A DNA stretch of 64,000 nucleotides from Arcobacter sp. F2176 (GTDB lineage Bacteria; Campylobacterota; Campylobacteria; Campylobacterales; Arcobacteraceae). The stretch is taken from the NCBI RefSeq assembly GCF_004116465.1, contig NZ_PDJV01000007.1, forward strand, positions 62,001 to 126,000, read 5' to 3'. The notes under the pieces were generated by a model, which was given only the letters and a program-made list of their open reading frames with translations, searched no databases and had not been told where the DNA came from. The position numbers and the translations under genes are program-made. Positions 63,378 through 64,000 of the stretch are shown here, one piece after another. The stretch's first letter is position 1; the number at the start of each line of letters is the position of its first letter.

Positions 63378-64000
63378 TCCATTTTGTCTTATTTTTTTCA
63401 ACTCTATAAAATATCCATTTGATAAATATACTATAAAAAATACAGCAGAAAAAAGTGCTATAAAAGGTATCATTGACATAAAATATAATATCAAAGTTCT
63501 AAATCTAAATAGATTTTTTTTACTAGTATATATCTCAAAATATTCCCTAGAACTCAACATTGTAGATGTAACATCAAAATTCAAAAGCTTATGAAAAAAG
63601 TAGTAAATAGGTAAATTAAAAGCAATAATATTTACTAAAGGTATAAAATACAAAGGAATAAAAAGTATAAATAATAACATCATCACAACTAAACTTTTAA
63701 AAGCAACCCAAAGTGGAGAAATAAGTGAGCCATGACCTTTTAATACTAAATCAGGATAATGCCTTTTTCGTAAAGTCTCTATAATCATAGGAGTTAAAAA
63801 TCCAATTATTATCAAAGTTGTAAAAATAGAAAAAAACAATATAAAAAATGTACCTACAGTAAAAAGTAAAAATCCAGCTAACCAAGCAGTTACAGAATAG
63901 TGTAAAAGAAAAGTTAAAACATTGACTGCCCAAACATAAAAAAATGGAGCATTTGGATCAACTGTAAATTCTTCTCCATTTTGTACTTGAATAATCACTT
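63366..64000 (-). CDS. EI24-family (CysZ-like) membrane protein, 5' end outside window
   Basis: At least 210 residues. Four to five membrane segments are visible (about 30-65, 95-120, 160-190). The family block SLISPLWVAFKSLVVMM, then FIPLVNIIAFNLPIYYFFHK and LLNFDVTSTML, matches EI24/CysZ. The only upstream start in view is a GTG at the very edge and family members begin earlier, so the gene most likely continues beyond base 64000. Some CysZ relatives move sulfate; function here is not settled. Confidence 0.75.
   Translation of the reverse strand, partial: VIIQVQNGEEFTVDPNAPFFYVWAVNVLTFLLHYSVTAWLAGFLLFTVGTFFILFFSIFTTLIIIGFLTPMIIETLRKRHYPDLVLKGHGSLISPLWVAFKSLVVMMLLFILFIPLYFIPLVNIIAFNLPIYYFFHKLLNFDVTSTMLSSREYFEIYTSKKNLFRFRTLILYFMSMIPFIALFSAVFFIVYLSNGYFIELKKIRQNGLDI

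Overview
The window is AT-rich (roughly 70% A+T by eye), densely coding DNA from a member of the Campylobacterota, most likely an Arcobacteraceae (Arcobacter-like) bacterium. This is inferred from the lipooligosaccharide core locus bounded by waaC-lpxL and waaF as in Campylobacter, an ArsS-type histidine kinase, and a GlnRS carrying a YqeY tail. No rRNA is present, so the genus cannot be fixed. No stretch above 300 bases lacks a gene; the largest gaps (56577-56850, 8152-8385) hold promoters and operators.

Layout. 1-3435: the 3' part of an outer-membrane barrel gene and an RND/MMPL exporter. 3578-5839: glnS. 5900-8790: a two-component system bracketed by two near-identical inverted operator/promoter sites. 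One site faces a previously unlisted 27-codon membrane miniprotein, the other faces the response regulator itself; a DUF350 membrane gene diverges from the second. 8805-12567: tesA-ybbA-ybbP. 12761-16416: small unknown genes, selO and a rhodanese. 16457-20194: a DMT exporter, then a small accessory pocket (Mrr-like nuclease, Phd/RelE toxin-antitoxin pair, HEPN-like protein) ending at two tandem tRNA-Asn genes. 20267-26354: gyrA-asd-yqhA-hemE-radical SAM operon. 26469-29396: DUF465, argJ, potassium channel, rpmB.

29457-48858 is an LPS/LOS core locus on the minus strand, running from waaC and lpxL to waaF. It carries about nine glycosyltransferases, an O-antigen ligase, an LtaS/OpgB-like transferase, five kinase-fold proteins (three YrbL-like, one WaaP-like, one BUD32-like), a TIM-barrel glycosidase-like protein, and a 772-residue protein joining a pyruvate-aldolase-like domain, a Rossmann-like middle domain and a KdsB-like CMP-sugar synthetase. 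A HAD phosphatase and a sialyltransferase-like gene in the same locus suggest that a CMP-activated ulosonic acid is made and transferred here.

48862-56576: ppx/gppA, a ferredoxin and the glutamate synthase pair gltB-gltD. 56851-63377: a C4-dicarboxylate-type TRAP transporter with two nearly identical binding proteins (one soluble, one lipoprotein), followed by a Cache-domain histidine kinase and a divergent response regulator. The window ends inside an EI24-family membrane protein gene.

The strongest candidates for something undescribed are the two-component system with its co-regulated 27-residue membrane peptide and the aldolase/KdsB fusion in the core locus.
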